Shown piece after piece: positions 1 through 7,247 of a stretch of DNA of 17,318 nucleotides. A program made the translations under genes and the position numbers. Source of the DNA: an uncultured Opitutia bacterium (GTDB lineage: Bacteria; Verrucomicrobiota; Verrucomicrobiia; Opitutales; UBA953); NCBI GenBank assembly GCA_937874455.1, contig CALNBE010000268.1, positions 1 to 17,318 of the forward strand, read 5' to 3'. Below the pieces are notes generated by a model. It saw nothing but the letters and a program-made list of their open reading frames with translations, did not search any database and was not told where the DNA came from. How positions within the stretch are numbered: position 1 is the first letter of the stretch; every line of letters starts with the position of its first letter.

Positions 1-221
1 CAACGGTGATCGTGGCGGGGGACCGGATCCGCGCGGTCGGCCCGCACCTCGCGGATCAACTACTCCTCCCGCTCGCGCTGGCCAAGGGTGGCAGCTTCAC
101 CACGCTTACGCCAACACCGCACACTCTGACCAATATCGACACCATCCAGCGCTTCCTGCCAGTGCGCTTCTCCAACGAACAAACCGGCCGCATCGACCAC
201 ATCCTGACGGTTTCGCACTGA
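1..221 (+). CDS. rtcA: RNA 3'-terminal phosphate cyclase, C-terminal fragment (cut by window edge)
   Basis: The visible 72 or so residues match the C-terminus of RtcA: the stretch VGPHLADQLLLPLALAKGG is followed by an LTNI segment and then RFLPVRF, all hallmarks of the cyclase C-terminal region. RtcA uses ATP to convert RNA 3'-phosphates to 2',3'-cyclic phosphates through an adenylylated enzyme intermediate. The N-terminal and catalytic part lies upstream of the window. The reading frame is open from base 3, and the TGA ends at 221. The rtcB gene starts 27 bases later on the same strand, so the two very likely form one RNA-repair operon; the order here is rtcA then rtcB. Any regulator such as RtcR would lie upstream and cannot be seen. 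Confidence 0.88.
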   Translation, partial: TVIVAGDRIRAVGPHLADQLLLPLALAKGGSFTTLTPTPHTLTNIDTIQRFLPVRFSNEQTGRIDHILTVSH

Positions 222-248
222 CGTTTCCGCCGCCAAAGAAAAATCATC

Positions 249-1631
249 ATGAAACACGAAGAACTCCTCGCCCTCGGCATCCCCGCCGGAAAGCCGCTCC
301 AACTCGCCTTTTTCAGCATCCAACAAATGGCCGACGCCAGCTTCGACCGCACCGCCATGCAAGAAAAACTCGCAGCCACCGTCCGCGAGCCCGCGGCCAT
401 GATCGACGATCCCCTTGTCGCCGAACTCGCCCAAGCGCTGGTTTCCCTCCGCTATGTGCCCCGCGCCACCCCGGCACCGTGGCGGCAATGGGGCGAAGGC
501 TTGGAGGAAACCGCCGTCCAGCAGATGAAAAACGCCTGCGATCTCCCGGTCGCGACGGCGGGCGCGCTCATGCCCGACGCCCACGTCGGCTACGGGCTGC
601 CCATTGGCGGCGTGCTCGCCACCCGCAACGCCGTCATTCCCTATGCCGTCGGCGTGGACATCGCCTGCCGCATGAAGCTCTCCGTTTACGACCTGCCGCC
701 CAGCCTGCTGGAAGACGACCTCAACCGCCTCAAATCCGCCCTGGCCCGCGAGACCCAGTTCGGCGTCGGTGCCACTTTCAAGCAGCGCCGCCAGCACCCG
801 GTCCTCGACCTCGACTGGGCCGTCTCGCCCGTCACCCGGCAAAACAAAGACAAGGCCTGGGCCCAGCTCGGCACCAGCGGAAGCGGCAACCACTTTGTCG
901 AATTTGGCGTGCTGACGCTTGACGCCGCCGCGCTCGGCCTGTCCGAGGGAAAATACCTCGCCCTGCTCAGCCACAGCGGCAGCCGCGGCACCGGGGCCAG
1001 CGTGGCCGATCACTACAGCAAGCTGGCCATGAAAATGCACCCGGAATTGCCCGCAGCGCAAAAGCACCTGGCCTGGCTCGACCTCGACACCGAGGAGGGG
1101 CGGGAATACTGGGCGGCCATGTCGTTAATGGGTGAATATGCCGCCGCCAACCACGCCTGCATCCACCGGGGCATCGCGGCGCAACTGGGCGCGGAAGTTT
1201 TGCTCGACGTGGAAAACCACCACAACTTCGCCTGGAAGGAAACGCACCACAGCGAAGAGGTGATCGTGCACCGCAAAGGCGCAACGCCCGCCGGCGCGGG
1301 AGTCTTGGGCATCATTCCCGGCTCCATGGGCGCGCCGGGATTCGTGGTGCGCGGGCTGGGCAACGCCGATTCCCTCCACTCCGCTTCGCACGGGGCTGGG
1401 CGGCGGATGAGCCGCAAAAAGGCTTTTGAAAACTTCACCTGGGAGCAAACCCACGCCTGGCTCAAGGAACGCAATGTGGTGCTCATGTCCGCGGGCCTCG
1501 ACGAGTCACCGATGGCCTACAAGGATATTCACACGGTGATGGCGGCGCAAACCGACCTGGTCGAGCCGCTGGCGCGCTTCGATCCGCGGCTGGTCAAGAT
1601 GGCTCCCGCCGGAGAACGTCCCGAGGACTGA
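249..1631 (+). CDS. rtcB: RNA-splicing ligase RtcB (3'-phosphate/5'-OH ligase)
   Basis: RtcB is a GTP- and Mn2+-dependent ligase that joins RNA 2',3'-cyclic or 3'-phosphate ends to 5'-hydroxyl ends. All family motifs are present in 460 residues: MPDAHVGYGLPIGGV near 108-122, GVDIAC with D137 and C140, GSGNHFVEFG with H215, SHSGSRG with H242, HHNF near 324-327, and SASHGAGRRMSR. In the last motif H381 corresponds to the histidine that becomes guanylylated. K450 lies in the C-terminal RLVK tail. The protein is about 50 residues longer than E. coli RtcB. The extra is mostly an N-terminal segment (about 1-70) containing a LALGIPAGKPLQ stretch, which resembles the longer RtcB subtype. The ATG at 249 follows the purine-rich sequence AAAGAAAAA. 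The gene is probably co-transcribed with rtcA. Confidence 0.95.
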   Translation: MKHEELLALGIPAGKPLQLAFFSIQQMADASFDRTAMQEKLAATVREPAAMIDDPLVAELAQALVSLRYVPRATPAPWRQWGEGLEETAVQQMKNACDLPVATAGALMPDAHVGYGLPIGGVLATRNAVIPYAVGVDIACRMKLSVYDLPPSLLEDDLNRLKSALARETQFGVGATFKQRRQHPVLDLDWAVSPVTRQNKDKAWAQLGTSGSGNHFVEFGVLTLDAAALGLSEGKYLALLSHSGSRGTGASVADHYSKLAMKMHPELPAAQKHLAWLDLDTEEGREYWAAMSLMGEYAAANHACIHRGIAAQLGAEVLLDVENHHNFAWKETHHSEEVIVHRKGATPAGAGVLGIIPGSMGAPGFVVRGLGNADSLHSASHGAGRRMSRKKAFENFTWEQTHAWLKERNVVLMSAGLDESPMAYKDIHTVMAAQTDLVEPLARFDPRLVKMAPAGERPED

Positions 1632-1773
1632 TTTCCCGAAAAAATTCCTTTTCATCCCTTGGTGCTCGACGCCGCGCCACGCCTGGAAGTTCAAGCAAAC
1701 TGTCCGGAAGGCCTTTCTCATCCTCGAATCTTCCCTCCTGAAAAAACAAATTTTTCGCTAAATCAATCGCCCG

Positions 1774-1797
1774 GCGCGGAGGAATTTTCCTTTGCGC
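1774..1797 (+). repeat. Hairpin formed by the recurrent word GCGGAGGAA and its companion TTTCCTTTGCG
   Basis: In the 218-base rtcB-hisF gap, GCGCGGAGGAA is followed by TT and then TTCCTTTGCGC. In RNA the two arms pair over 11 positions, with two G-U wobbles at 1778-1793 and 1779-1792. The left arm contains one of the 16 exact copies of GCGGAGGAA in this window (1776-1784). The right arm contains the companion word (1786-1796). There is no T-run after it, so a classical intrinsic terminator is unlikely. The rest of the gap shows no recognisable promoter or gene. Confidence 0.5.
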
Positions 1798-1849
1798 CCA
1801 CCGTCGCTTTTAGCCTTCCGCTTGCCGCAAAAGCTGTTTCCTTCGCGCC

Positions 1850-2611
1850 ATGCTTTCCGTTCGCATTATTCCGTGTCTCGATGTCAAAGCCGGTCGCGTC
1901 GTCAAGGGCCTCCAGTTCGAGCAGTTGCGCGATGTCGGCGATCCCGTCGAGGCCGCCCGCGCCTACCAAGAGCAGGGCGCGGACGAGCTGGTTTTCCTCG
2001 ACATCACCGCGTCGAGCGACGGACGCAACATTATGCACGAGGTGGTCGAACGCACCGCCAGCGAGATTTTCATGCCGCTCACTGTCGGCGGCGGTCTGCG
2101 CTCGGTGGAGGACATTCGCGCCATGCTCAACGCGGGCGCCGACAAGGTTTCCCTCAACACCGCAGCCATTCAAAACCCTGATCTGGTTTTGCAGGCGGCG
2201 AAAAAATTCGGCAACCAGTGCATCGTCGTCGCCATCGACGCCCGCCGCGAACCGGGCACCGACTCTTGGCGTGTTTACACCCACGGCGGAAGAAACCGCA
2301 CCGATCTGGACGTGCTCGACTGGGCCAAGCGCGTGGTCGAACTGGGCGCGGGGGAAATCCTCCTCACCAGCATGGACTGCGACGGCATGCAGTCGGGCTA
2401 CGATATCGAGCTGACTCGGCGCGTCAGCGAGGCGGCTTCCGTGCCGGTGATCGCCTCCGGCGGCGCAGGCAATCTCGACCACTTGGTGGACGTGGTGCGC
2501 GACGGCAAAGCCAGCGCGGTGCTGGCGGCGTCAATTTTCCACTTCGGCACCTACACCATCCGCCAGGCCAAGGAAAAATTGCGCGATGCCGGGATGCCGG
2601 TGCGCCTGTAA
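1850..2611 (+). CDS. hisF: Imidazole glycerol phosphate synthase cyclase subunit HisF
   Basis: HisF is the TIM-barrel cyclase half of imidazole glycerol phosphate synthase. With ammonia delivered by HisH it converts PRFAR to IGP and AICAR, linking histidine and purine synthesis. The 253-residue length is canonical. The N-terminus RIIPCLDVKAGRVVKG places the catalytic aspartate at D11, and VVAIDARRE places the second at D130, exactly the usual numbers. Phosphate-binding loops are visible as TVGGGLRS (78-85) and ASGGAGN near the C-terminus. The ATG at 1850 is fixed by these positions; no Shine-Dalgarno sequence precedes it. No hisH, hisA or other his gene is next to it, so the pathway genes are scattered here. 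An orphan gene follows after 17 bases. Confidence 0.96.
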   Translation: MLSVRIIPCLDVKAGRVVKGLQFEQLRDVGDPVEAARAYQEQGADELVFLDITASSDGRNIMHEVVERTASEIFMPLTVGGGLRSVEDIRAMLNAGADKVSLNTAAIQNPDLVLQAAKKFGNQCIVVAIDARREPGTDSWRVYTHGGRNRTDLDVLDWAKRVVELGAGEILLTSMDCDGMQSGYDIELTRRVSEAASVPVIASGGAGNLDHLVDVVRDGKASAVLAASIFHFGTYTIRQAKEKLRDAGMPVRL

Positions 2612-2617
2612 AAAAAA

Positions 2618-2626
2618 TTCCTCCGC
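2618..2626 (+). repeat. Copy of recurrent word TTCCTCCGC between hisF and the next start
   Basis: An exact copy fills most of the 17-base gap between the hisF stop and the ATG at 2629. It occupies the place where a ribosome binding site would be expected, but it is the complement of a Shine-Dalgarno sequence and so cannot act as one on this mRNA. Confidence 0.6.
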
Positions 2627-2628
2627 CG

Positions 2629-2961
2629 ATGCAGCAACACTTCGCCCTGCCCCTTTTCTCCCTGATCGACCGGAGCAAGGTCGATCCCAATGCCTCGGAT
2701 TTGCAGGGGCTGGCCGCGCACCTCAGCCGATATTTGGCGGAGCAATTGTCGATCCAACACGCTGTCGCCTCCATTGAGGGCGTGAAAACCGCCGCGGAGG
2801 AAATCGACCTTTATCTGCTGCTCACCGAGGTGCCGCAGGAAAGCTGGCCGGCCTTGCTGGCGCTGGTCAACGCGCAACAGACCACGCTCTTCGTCTGTGT
2901 CTTCTCGGAGGAAAATCCCGGACAGTTCACCCTCACGCCGCTTCGGCGCGAGGGAAATTGA
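2629..2961 (+). CDS. Hypothetical protein, 110 residues, downstream of hisF
   Basis: I do not recognise this family. The protein is soluble-looking and mildly acidic, with no signal peptide or membrane segment. It starts MQQHFALPLFSLIDRSKVD, then has a predicted helix around 25-45 (LAAHLSRYLAEQL) and alternating hydrophobic stretches (IDLYLLL at 59-65, TTLFVCVFS at 85-93) that look like beta strands. The ATG at 2629 is chosen because it lies just past the hisF stop. The same frame is open further upstream, but there it overlaps hisF. Spacing suggests co-transcription with hisF. A copy of GCGGAGGAA at 2794-2802 encodes part of AAEEID. The frameless 3' extension of mnmA runs antisense through it, which makes this ORF less than certain. 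Confidence 0.6.
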   Translation: MQQHFALPLFSLIDRSKVDPNASDLQGLAAHLSRYLAEQLSIQHAVASIEGVKTAAEEIDLYLLLTEVPQESWPALLALVNAQQTTLFVCVFSEENPGQFTLTPLRREGN

Positions 2962-2980
2962 GCGGAGGGAAAACTTCTCC

Positions 2981-2994
2981 GAGGGGAAACCCTC
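2981..2994. terminator. Short GAAA-loop hairpin between convergent genes (possible terminator)
   Basis: GAGGG-GAAA-CCCTC forms a perfect 5-bp stem with a GNRA-type tetraloop in the 64-base gap between the stop at 2961 (+) and the mnmA stop at 3026 (-). Flanking AGCGGAGGG and CCCTCCCGC may extend it imperfectly. There is no T-run on either side, so a terminator role is only a guess from its location. Confidence 0.3.
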
Positions 2995-2999
2995 CCGCA

Positions 3000-3019
3000 T
3001 TCCTCCGCCGCAAAGGAAA
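3000..3019 (-). repeat. Inverted pair of the recurrent word and its companion, 3' of mnmA
   Basis: TTCCTCCGC (3000-3008) is immediately followed by CGCAAAGGAAA (3009-3019), the complement of the companion word. On the minus strand, which is the mnmA transcript, this reads TTCCTTTGC-G-GCGGAGGAA. It can fold as a stem with two G-U wobbles just 6 bases after the mnmA stop. On the plus strand the same positions would be C-A mismatches, so the structure favours the mnmA RNA. Confidence 0.45.
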
Positions 3020-3025
3020 TTTCCC

Positions 3026-4128
3026 TCAGAGAAAAACACCGCCGCCAAGCAAAGTGCTGCCGTCGTAAACCGCCAAAATCTGGCCCTTGGCCAATCCGCG
3101 CTGGGTTTCCTTGAAGAAAATTTTCGCCCCGCCCCGCCCGTCCGGCACGAAAAATCCCCGCAGGATCGCCAGGGACTCGGGCCCGGCGTGGCCGGATCGC
3201 GATACCGCACCCGCACCAGCAAATCTCCCGCCTCTTTCACCGGCTGGTTGATCCAAGAAAGGCGGTCCACCACCGCGTGGTCGGTGTAAAGTCCCGGCAA
3301 ATTGGGCCGCTCGAAGGCCACATGCAGGGTGTTGGTTTCAAAATCCTTCGCCACCACCACATAGTGTTCGAAATCCGTGTTCGACGGCACATCGATGCCC
3401 TTGCGCTGGCCGATGGTGTAGCGGTGCAGGCCGCGATGCTCCCCGACGGTTTTCCCATCGTGATTCACAATCGGGCCGGGATGGTCGGGCACGTAGAGCG
3501 CGAGAAAATCGTTGATTTTCACATTGCCGAGGAAGCAGATGCCCTGGCTGTCTTTGCGCGTGGCATTGGGAAATTCCGCCGCCGACGCCAGCGCCCGCAC
3601 TTCCTTTTTCTGTAAATTGCCGATCGGGAACCAGGCCTTTTGCGCCTGTTCCTGCCGGAGCAACGCGAGAAAATACGACTGATCCTTGTTTGGATCGAGC
3701 CCTTCCAGAATGTCCACCGAACCATCCGCCCGCCGTTGCGTCCGCGCATAGTGCCCGGTGGCGATGCCGTCAAATCCGTCCGCCAGCGCCTGGCGGAGGA
3801 AAACGCCAAACTTCATTTCGCGGTTGCACATGATGTCGGGATTGGGCGTCAACCCGCGCTGATAGCCGTCCACCAGATACTCCACCACTCGCTCGCGGTA
3901 ATCGCGGATCAGATCAAGAACGCGGAAGGGAATGCCGAGTTTTTCCGCCACCCCCCGGGCGTTGACCACGTCTTCCTCCCAGGGGCATTCCCCGAGTAGT
4001 TTCCCGCCCTCCTCGTTCATCCAGGTCCGCATGTAGGCGGCATGCACCTCGTGTCCCTGCTGTTGGAGCAGCAGAGCCGCAACGGCGCTATCCACGCCCC
4101 CGGAAAGTGCGACAAGCAATCGTGCCAT
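3026..4128 (-). CDS. mnmA: tRNA-specific 2-thiouridylase MnmA, with a 3' frameshift
   Basis: MnmA adenylates and thiolates U34 of tRNAs for Lys, Glu and Gln. The PP-loop SGGVDS is at residues 9-14. The catalytic cysteines are C101 (NPDIMCNREMKFG) and C198 (KDSQGICFLG); ATGHYAR and NKDQSYF are also present. The frame starting at the ATG at 4128 is normal through RVRYRDPATPG (about residue 316) and then loses homology. The expected C-terminus (PESLAILRG, then GLAKGQILAVYDGSTLLGGGVFL, stop at 3026) is in the -1 frame. Joined, the protein has 367 residues, the usual family length, and the span of 1103 bases is one short of a whole number of codons. Without a shift the frame stays open to 2551, antisense to the neighbouring gene. 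The shift maps to GGGCCCG at 3178-3184. An indel or assembly error is likeliest. rnpB lies 74 bases upstream on the same strand. Confidence 0.9.
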
Positions 4129-4202
4129 GGGAAAAAGCGCACTGTGGCACCGCACCGCCGCGCCTTCAACGCTCAACCGCACGGACCGCAGAGGAAAATA
4201 AA

Positions 4203-4525
4203 GATCAAGGTGCTGTAAGCCGGATTCTGTGCCGGAGCGGCAAGCCGCCCCGGTCGCATTCATTCCTCTAGCCGGAGACTCGCGTCCCCGACTCCGCCCC
4301 GAAAGGCGGTGCGACATACCCGGAAGCATTGGACGGGCCGCCCGCTTCCCTATTTTGTCTTGCACTGGATTGGGTTTGTCCTGCCACCGGTGTCGCCACC
4401 GGCGCGGTGGGCTCTTACCCCACCTTTTTCCCCTTACCGGCGCCCCCGCTTTCACGGGGAATCCTGCCCTGCAGTGTCCGGACTTTCCTCCCGGCCGAAA
4501 CCGGGCGAATGCGCGCACCTTGATC
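4203..4525 (-). ncRNA. rnpB: RNase P RNA, bacterial class A
   Basis: This is the catalytic RNA of RNase P, which trims the 5' leaders of pre-tRNAs. On the minus strand the conserved 5' block GAGGAAAGTCCGGACAC (4474-4490), the L15 tRNA-binding block GGGGTAAGAGCCCACC (within 4406-4424) and the 3' block ACAGAATCCGGCTTACAG (4213-4230) are all present in order. The ends are set by helix P1: GATCAAGGTGC at 4515-4525 pairs with GCACCTTGATC at 4203-4213, a perfect 11-bp stem. The length of about 323 is slightly short for class A. A T-rich stretch follows P1. The gene precedes mnmA in the same direction, so both act on tRNA. I could not support a promoter by eye. Confidence 0.96.
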
Positions 4526-4625
4526 AGGCCGCAAGGAAATGTCTTTTGGCCGGAGCAAGGCAAGCGTGTTTCCTCCCGCTACTTTTGCTTGCGCCGTTTT
4601 TCCTCTGCGGGCAAATCTTCCGGCC

Positions 4626-4781
4626 ATGGCGATCAAAATCATCCGGGCGAAGAAAAAACCCAGCGTATGGGAGAGCCTTTCCTTCCTGTTGCTGGCGCTC
4701 CTGCTGGTAGCCTTGGGCTTTTACCTGCATTCCCAAACGCCGCAGCGCCCGCCGCTCGGCACCGTTTCCACGGTCCGGTAG
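4626..4781 (+). CDS. Small single-span membrane protein, 51 residues
   Basis: I do not recognise a family. The protein begins MAIKIIRAKKKPSVWE, a strongly basic N-terminus, followed by one hydrophobic segment of about 20 residues (SLSFLLLALLLVALGFYL, roughly 17-36) and a short polar, proline-containing tail. The charge pattern suggests an N-in, C-out topology. I chose the ATG at 4626 because the upstream in-frame ATG at 4539 would place the coding start only 13 bases from the divergent rnpB transcript end, in its promoter zone. No ribosome binding site is seen. It ends 12 bases from the convergent membrane-protein gene at 4794. Its small size keeps confidence moderate. Confidence 0.5.
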   Translation: MAIKIIRAKKKPSVWESLSFLLLALLLVALGFYLHSQTPQRPPLGTVSTVR

Positions 4782-4793
4782 CAAGAGCCCGTT

Positions 4794-5501
4794 TCATTTT
4801 TTCTTCCGCAGCAAATCTTCTTCCGGCAATCCGGAGCAATCGCGCAAGGTCTTGAGCAGGGAAAACAACACGTAGAACATGATGACCATCATGGGGAGCA
4901 CAATCACCGGCCAGCTCCACAGGGTCATCTGCCCCAGTTCCTGATTGAACGCTGTCGCATCCACTGCCGGATGGGTTTTGACGATCCACCGGGCGAGGAG
5001 GAAATTCAACGCGCTGGAAAAAACAAAGGAGCCGGACAGTAACCAAGTGGCGCGCCGCAGTGCCTGCTCCAATCTGCTTTTGGTGCCGCGTTCCGCCACC
5101 GTGCGGTCAATCGCCTCAAGGTCAAATATCGTGTCGTTCAACAACAGCACCCGCACCAGTGAGCGTCCGCAGATTTCCGCCAGGACCACCGCGACGCCGA
5201 TCAGCAAAGGCACTGCCGCCTCCTTAATCGCCAGCCAGAAGGGATCCATTTGCAACAACCCCAAACCGCCGGTTAGCAGCGTTCCGGCAAAACCGATCAT
5301 CGAAAGCACATTGGCCTTTTTTCTGCGGAAAAAATCGTAAGCAAAATAAATGACAGGAAAAGCCAGCGCAACCACCAACACCGTCGCCGGCGAGGCACCT
5401 GCCACCCAGCGACTTCCCTTCCCCAACACCAGCGCGGGCAGCGCCACATTGCATCCCAAACTCAACCAGATGTTTTCTGGCGGCGGCTTTGTTTGCGGCA
5501 T
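4794..5501 (-). CDS. VC0807-family multi-pass membrane protein
   Basis: The 235-residue protein has about five to six hydrophobic segments, for example VLVVALAFPVIYFAYDFF (about 41-58), FAGTLLTGGLGLL, AAVPLLIGVAVVLAEI and WPVIVLPMMVIMFYVLF. The pattern of a membrane start, then YDFFRRKKANVLS, then LLTGGLGLLQMDPFWLAIKEAAVPLL, matches what I know of the VC0807 family of uncharacterised inner-membrane proteins, whose function is unknown. The C-terminus is basic (DLLRKKK). It begins 18 bases after the last prepilin gene in the same direction, so it is probably the last gene of that operon. Whether it assists pilin assembly is unknown. Confidence 0.7.
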   Translation of the reverse strand: MPQTKPPPENIWLSLGCNVALPALVLGKGSRWVAGASPATVLVVALAFPVIYFAYDFFRRKKANVLSMIGFAGTLLTGGLGLLQMDPFWLAIKEAAVPLLIGVAVVLAEICGRSLVRVLLLNDTIFDLEAIDRTVAERGTKSRLEQALRRATWLLSGSFVFSSALNFLLARWIVKTHPAVDATAFNQELGQMTLWSWPVIVLPMMVIMFYVLFSLLKTLRDCSGLPEEDLLRKKK

Positions 5502-5519
5502 GAAAATACTCGGTGCGTC

Positions 5520-6539
5520 TTATTGATAGACGATCACACTGCGCGAATATCGCTTTCCATGCTCGGCCACAATATCCTGGAAGGCCTTATCTTCAATCTG
5601 GCTGGAGCCGTCGCGGCGCAACCGATCCTGCAACACCTGCGCGCCAGAGGGAGAAAGAACCGTCACGGTGATGTCGATACTGCGCAATGCGCCTTCAACA
5701 GTAGTCCCGTCCTTGATAAATTCTCCCGCCTTAAATTGCAGATCGTTACTGTAGGTTTGGACGGTCAGCGGAATTCCCGCCTCCTGATAAGCTTGGCTGA
5801 CCTGGCTAGCGATTCCGTCATGCACCAACGCCACCATTTCCTTGGTGTTGGAGTCGTAGTACCAAAAAATCAAATTGATGCCCACAATGTTGGAGGCATA
5901 GAAATTCTGCAGTTCCGTCGCCCAATTCTTCAACGTCTGGGACGTGCGATTGCCGTCAATGTCGATGACCTGCGCCACTCCGGCCCAAAAAGCTGAAGGC
6001 GGTTGACCAGTGGTGCTGCCAGTATTGCTGCCGGTCACAATTGGCAACGCTGTGTTAAAAGTGGACTGGGCATCGACCACCGCGCGATACAGTCCGTAGA
6101 TTCGCTGCATCAGCTCTCCGGGATTGTCAAAAGGCGAGCGCAGACCGATTTCGTAATTAACCGCGCACACATCCCCCGGAATCCGATCCGTACTGCTGGC
6201 AATGCGTGTCGGGCGGTCCAGCGCGGTCGTGAAAAACATCAATTTGGGCGCATAAGCCTTGGCCACATTGCCCACCGTTTCCGGATGCTCCACCTGCATC
6301 CAGACGTTGCCGTCGTTGCGAATAACGGCGGATTGCAAGTCCTGCTCCAGCGCATTCAACACCCGGCGCGACTCGGAGGTCGTCGCCAGATTGGCCATCG
6401 CCCCGTCAAATGCCCCAAAAATCTGCACGGCAATGAACATCACCAGCACGACCAAAATAATCATGATGGTCGTGGCGACGAGCAGCTCGACGAGAGTGAA
6501 TCCTAGACGGCGGGACTGGGCAAGCAAGCGGCGGGGCAT
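5520..6539 (-). CDS. Prepilin-like protein, large minor-pilin type (Verru_Chthon protein C-like)
   Basis: This 339-residue protein has a type IV prepilin signal: basic leader RRLLAQSRRLG, cleavage after G13, then FTLVELLVATTIMIILVVLVMFIAV with the conserved Glu at +5. A long globular domain follows, starting with helix MANLATTSESRRVLNALEQDLQSA. That layout is shared by pseudopilin J-type proteins and by the C member of the four-gene cassette described from Verrucomicrobium and Chthoniobacter. It would be processed by a prepilin peptidase, and no such gene is in this window. Its start lies 9 bases after the preceding pilin stop and its stop 18 bases before the VC0807-type gene, so co-transcription is likely. 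The homology to cassette protein C is inferred from length and N-terminus only. Confidence 0.82.
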   Translation of the reverse strand: MPRRLLAQSRRLGFTLVELLVATTIMIILVVLVMFIAVQIFGAFDGAMANLATTSESRRVLNALEQDLQSAVIRNDGNVWMQVEHPETVGNVAKAYAPKLMFFTTALDRPTRIASSTDRIPGDVCAVNYEIGLRSPFDNPGELMQRIYGLYRAVVDAQSTFNTALPIVTGSNTGSTTGQPPSAFWAGVAQVIDIDGNRTSQTLKNWATELQNFYASNIVGINLIFWYYDSNTKEMVALVHDGIASQVSQAYQEAGIPLTVQTYSNDLQFKAGEFIKDGTTVEGALRSIDITVTVLSPSGAQVLQDRLRRDGSSQIEDKAFQDIVAEHGKRYSRSVIVYQ

Positions 6540-6548
6540 GGGAAAGCT

Positions 6549-7247
6549 CTAGCGGTTGATGACGATGTTTTGCGTGAGAATGGGGCGGATATCCCTGCTG
6601 GCATTCAGCGAGTTATCGGAAAAGTCGTGAGGGAAAACCCGCACCTCCAATGGCAGATAAGCCAGCGCGTAGGAATTGACATCCGGCAAACTGCTGCCCG
6701 CGACGTAGGTCGCATCAGTCGGCTCATAGGTGCTGGTGTCCACGAAAATTCGTTGATTCTCCAACAAGTTGGAAATTCGGATTTCCACCCGGAACACAGA
6801 ACCTGTCCCCCCTTGCTGATTGTAGAGCACTTGGGTGAAATTATCCGACGCAGCCCGGTACATCACCGGGATGCTGGTTTCCTTCCCAAGGTTGTCGAAG
6901 TTTATCTCCTTCTGAAAATAGTAAAGCACGACCGGATTGGTGCCGTGGGCATTCTTGACGAAGTCATAAACCGCATCAAAGGCCGTCGTTGTTTCCGCAT
7001 TGGGAATCTTTTCCCCGCCCACGGTCCGAGGATTGTCCAACGCGGCATTCACCTTGGTCACCACGCCAATGGCCTGATTGGTTTCCACGACATCCTGCAC
7101 CTGTTGAAAAGTCGTCCCCAGCAAGCCAATCAACGCCATGATGGCCATGGCAATTACCCCCACGGCCAGGATGACCTCGACCAGCGTAAAACCATCCTTA
7201 CCAGATGTGTTGCGTTTGCTTCGCATAAAAAGTCTTCCTTTGCTCAT
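6549..7247 (-). CDS. Prepilin-like protein, I/V type (Verru_Chthon protein B-like)
   Basis: The protein has 232 residues with prepilin motif KDG|FTLVEVILAVGVIAMAIMALIGLLGTTFQ: cleavage after G19, Glu at +5. The helix continues as QVQDVVETNQAIGVVTKVNAALD. The VEVILAVGVIA core is typical of minor pseudopilins of the I/V kind and of cassette protein B. The globular part contains YYFQKEINFDNLGK and ends in ITQNIVINR-like strands (LTQNIVINR). The start codon at 7247 overlaps the upstream stop in a TCAT/ATGA arrangement, which implies translational coupling. A second in-frame ATG at residue 8 would shorten the leader to 11 residues and is also plausible. It lies between two other pilin genes in the operon. 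Confidence 0.82.
   Translation of the reverse strand: MSKGRLFMRSKRNTSGKDGFTLVEVILAVGVIAMAIMALIGLLGTTFQQVQDVVETNQAIGVVTKVNAALDNPRTVGGEKIPNAETTTAFDAVYDFVKNAHGTNPVVLYYFQKEINFDNLGKETSIPVMYRAASDNFTQVLYNQQGGTGSVFRVEIRISNLLENQRIFVDTSTYEPTDATYVAGSSLPDVNSYALAYLPLEVRVFPHDFSDNSLNASRDIRPILTQNIVINR

Noticed and set aside
60..1067. 335-residue open frame on the minus strand opposite rtcB
   Set aside because: It is antisense to a fully motif-complete RtcB; its sequence is low in recognisable motifs and looks like the shadow of GC-rich codon use.
2551..3177. In-frame extension of mnmA past the frameshift to 2551
   Set aside because: The translation has no MnmA similarity and runs antisense to another ORF and to hisF; the true C-terminus is found intact in the -1 frame.
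4526..4625. Promoter for rnpB on the minus strand
   Set aside because: TTGCCT and GACATT can be found but with a 14-base spacer and poor matches; not supportable by eye.
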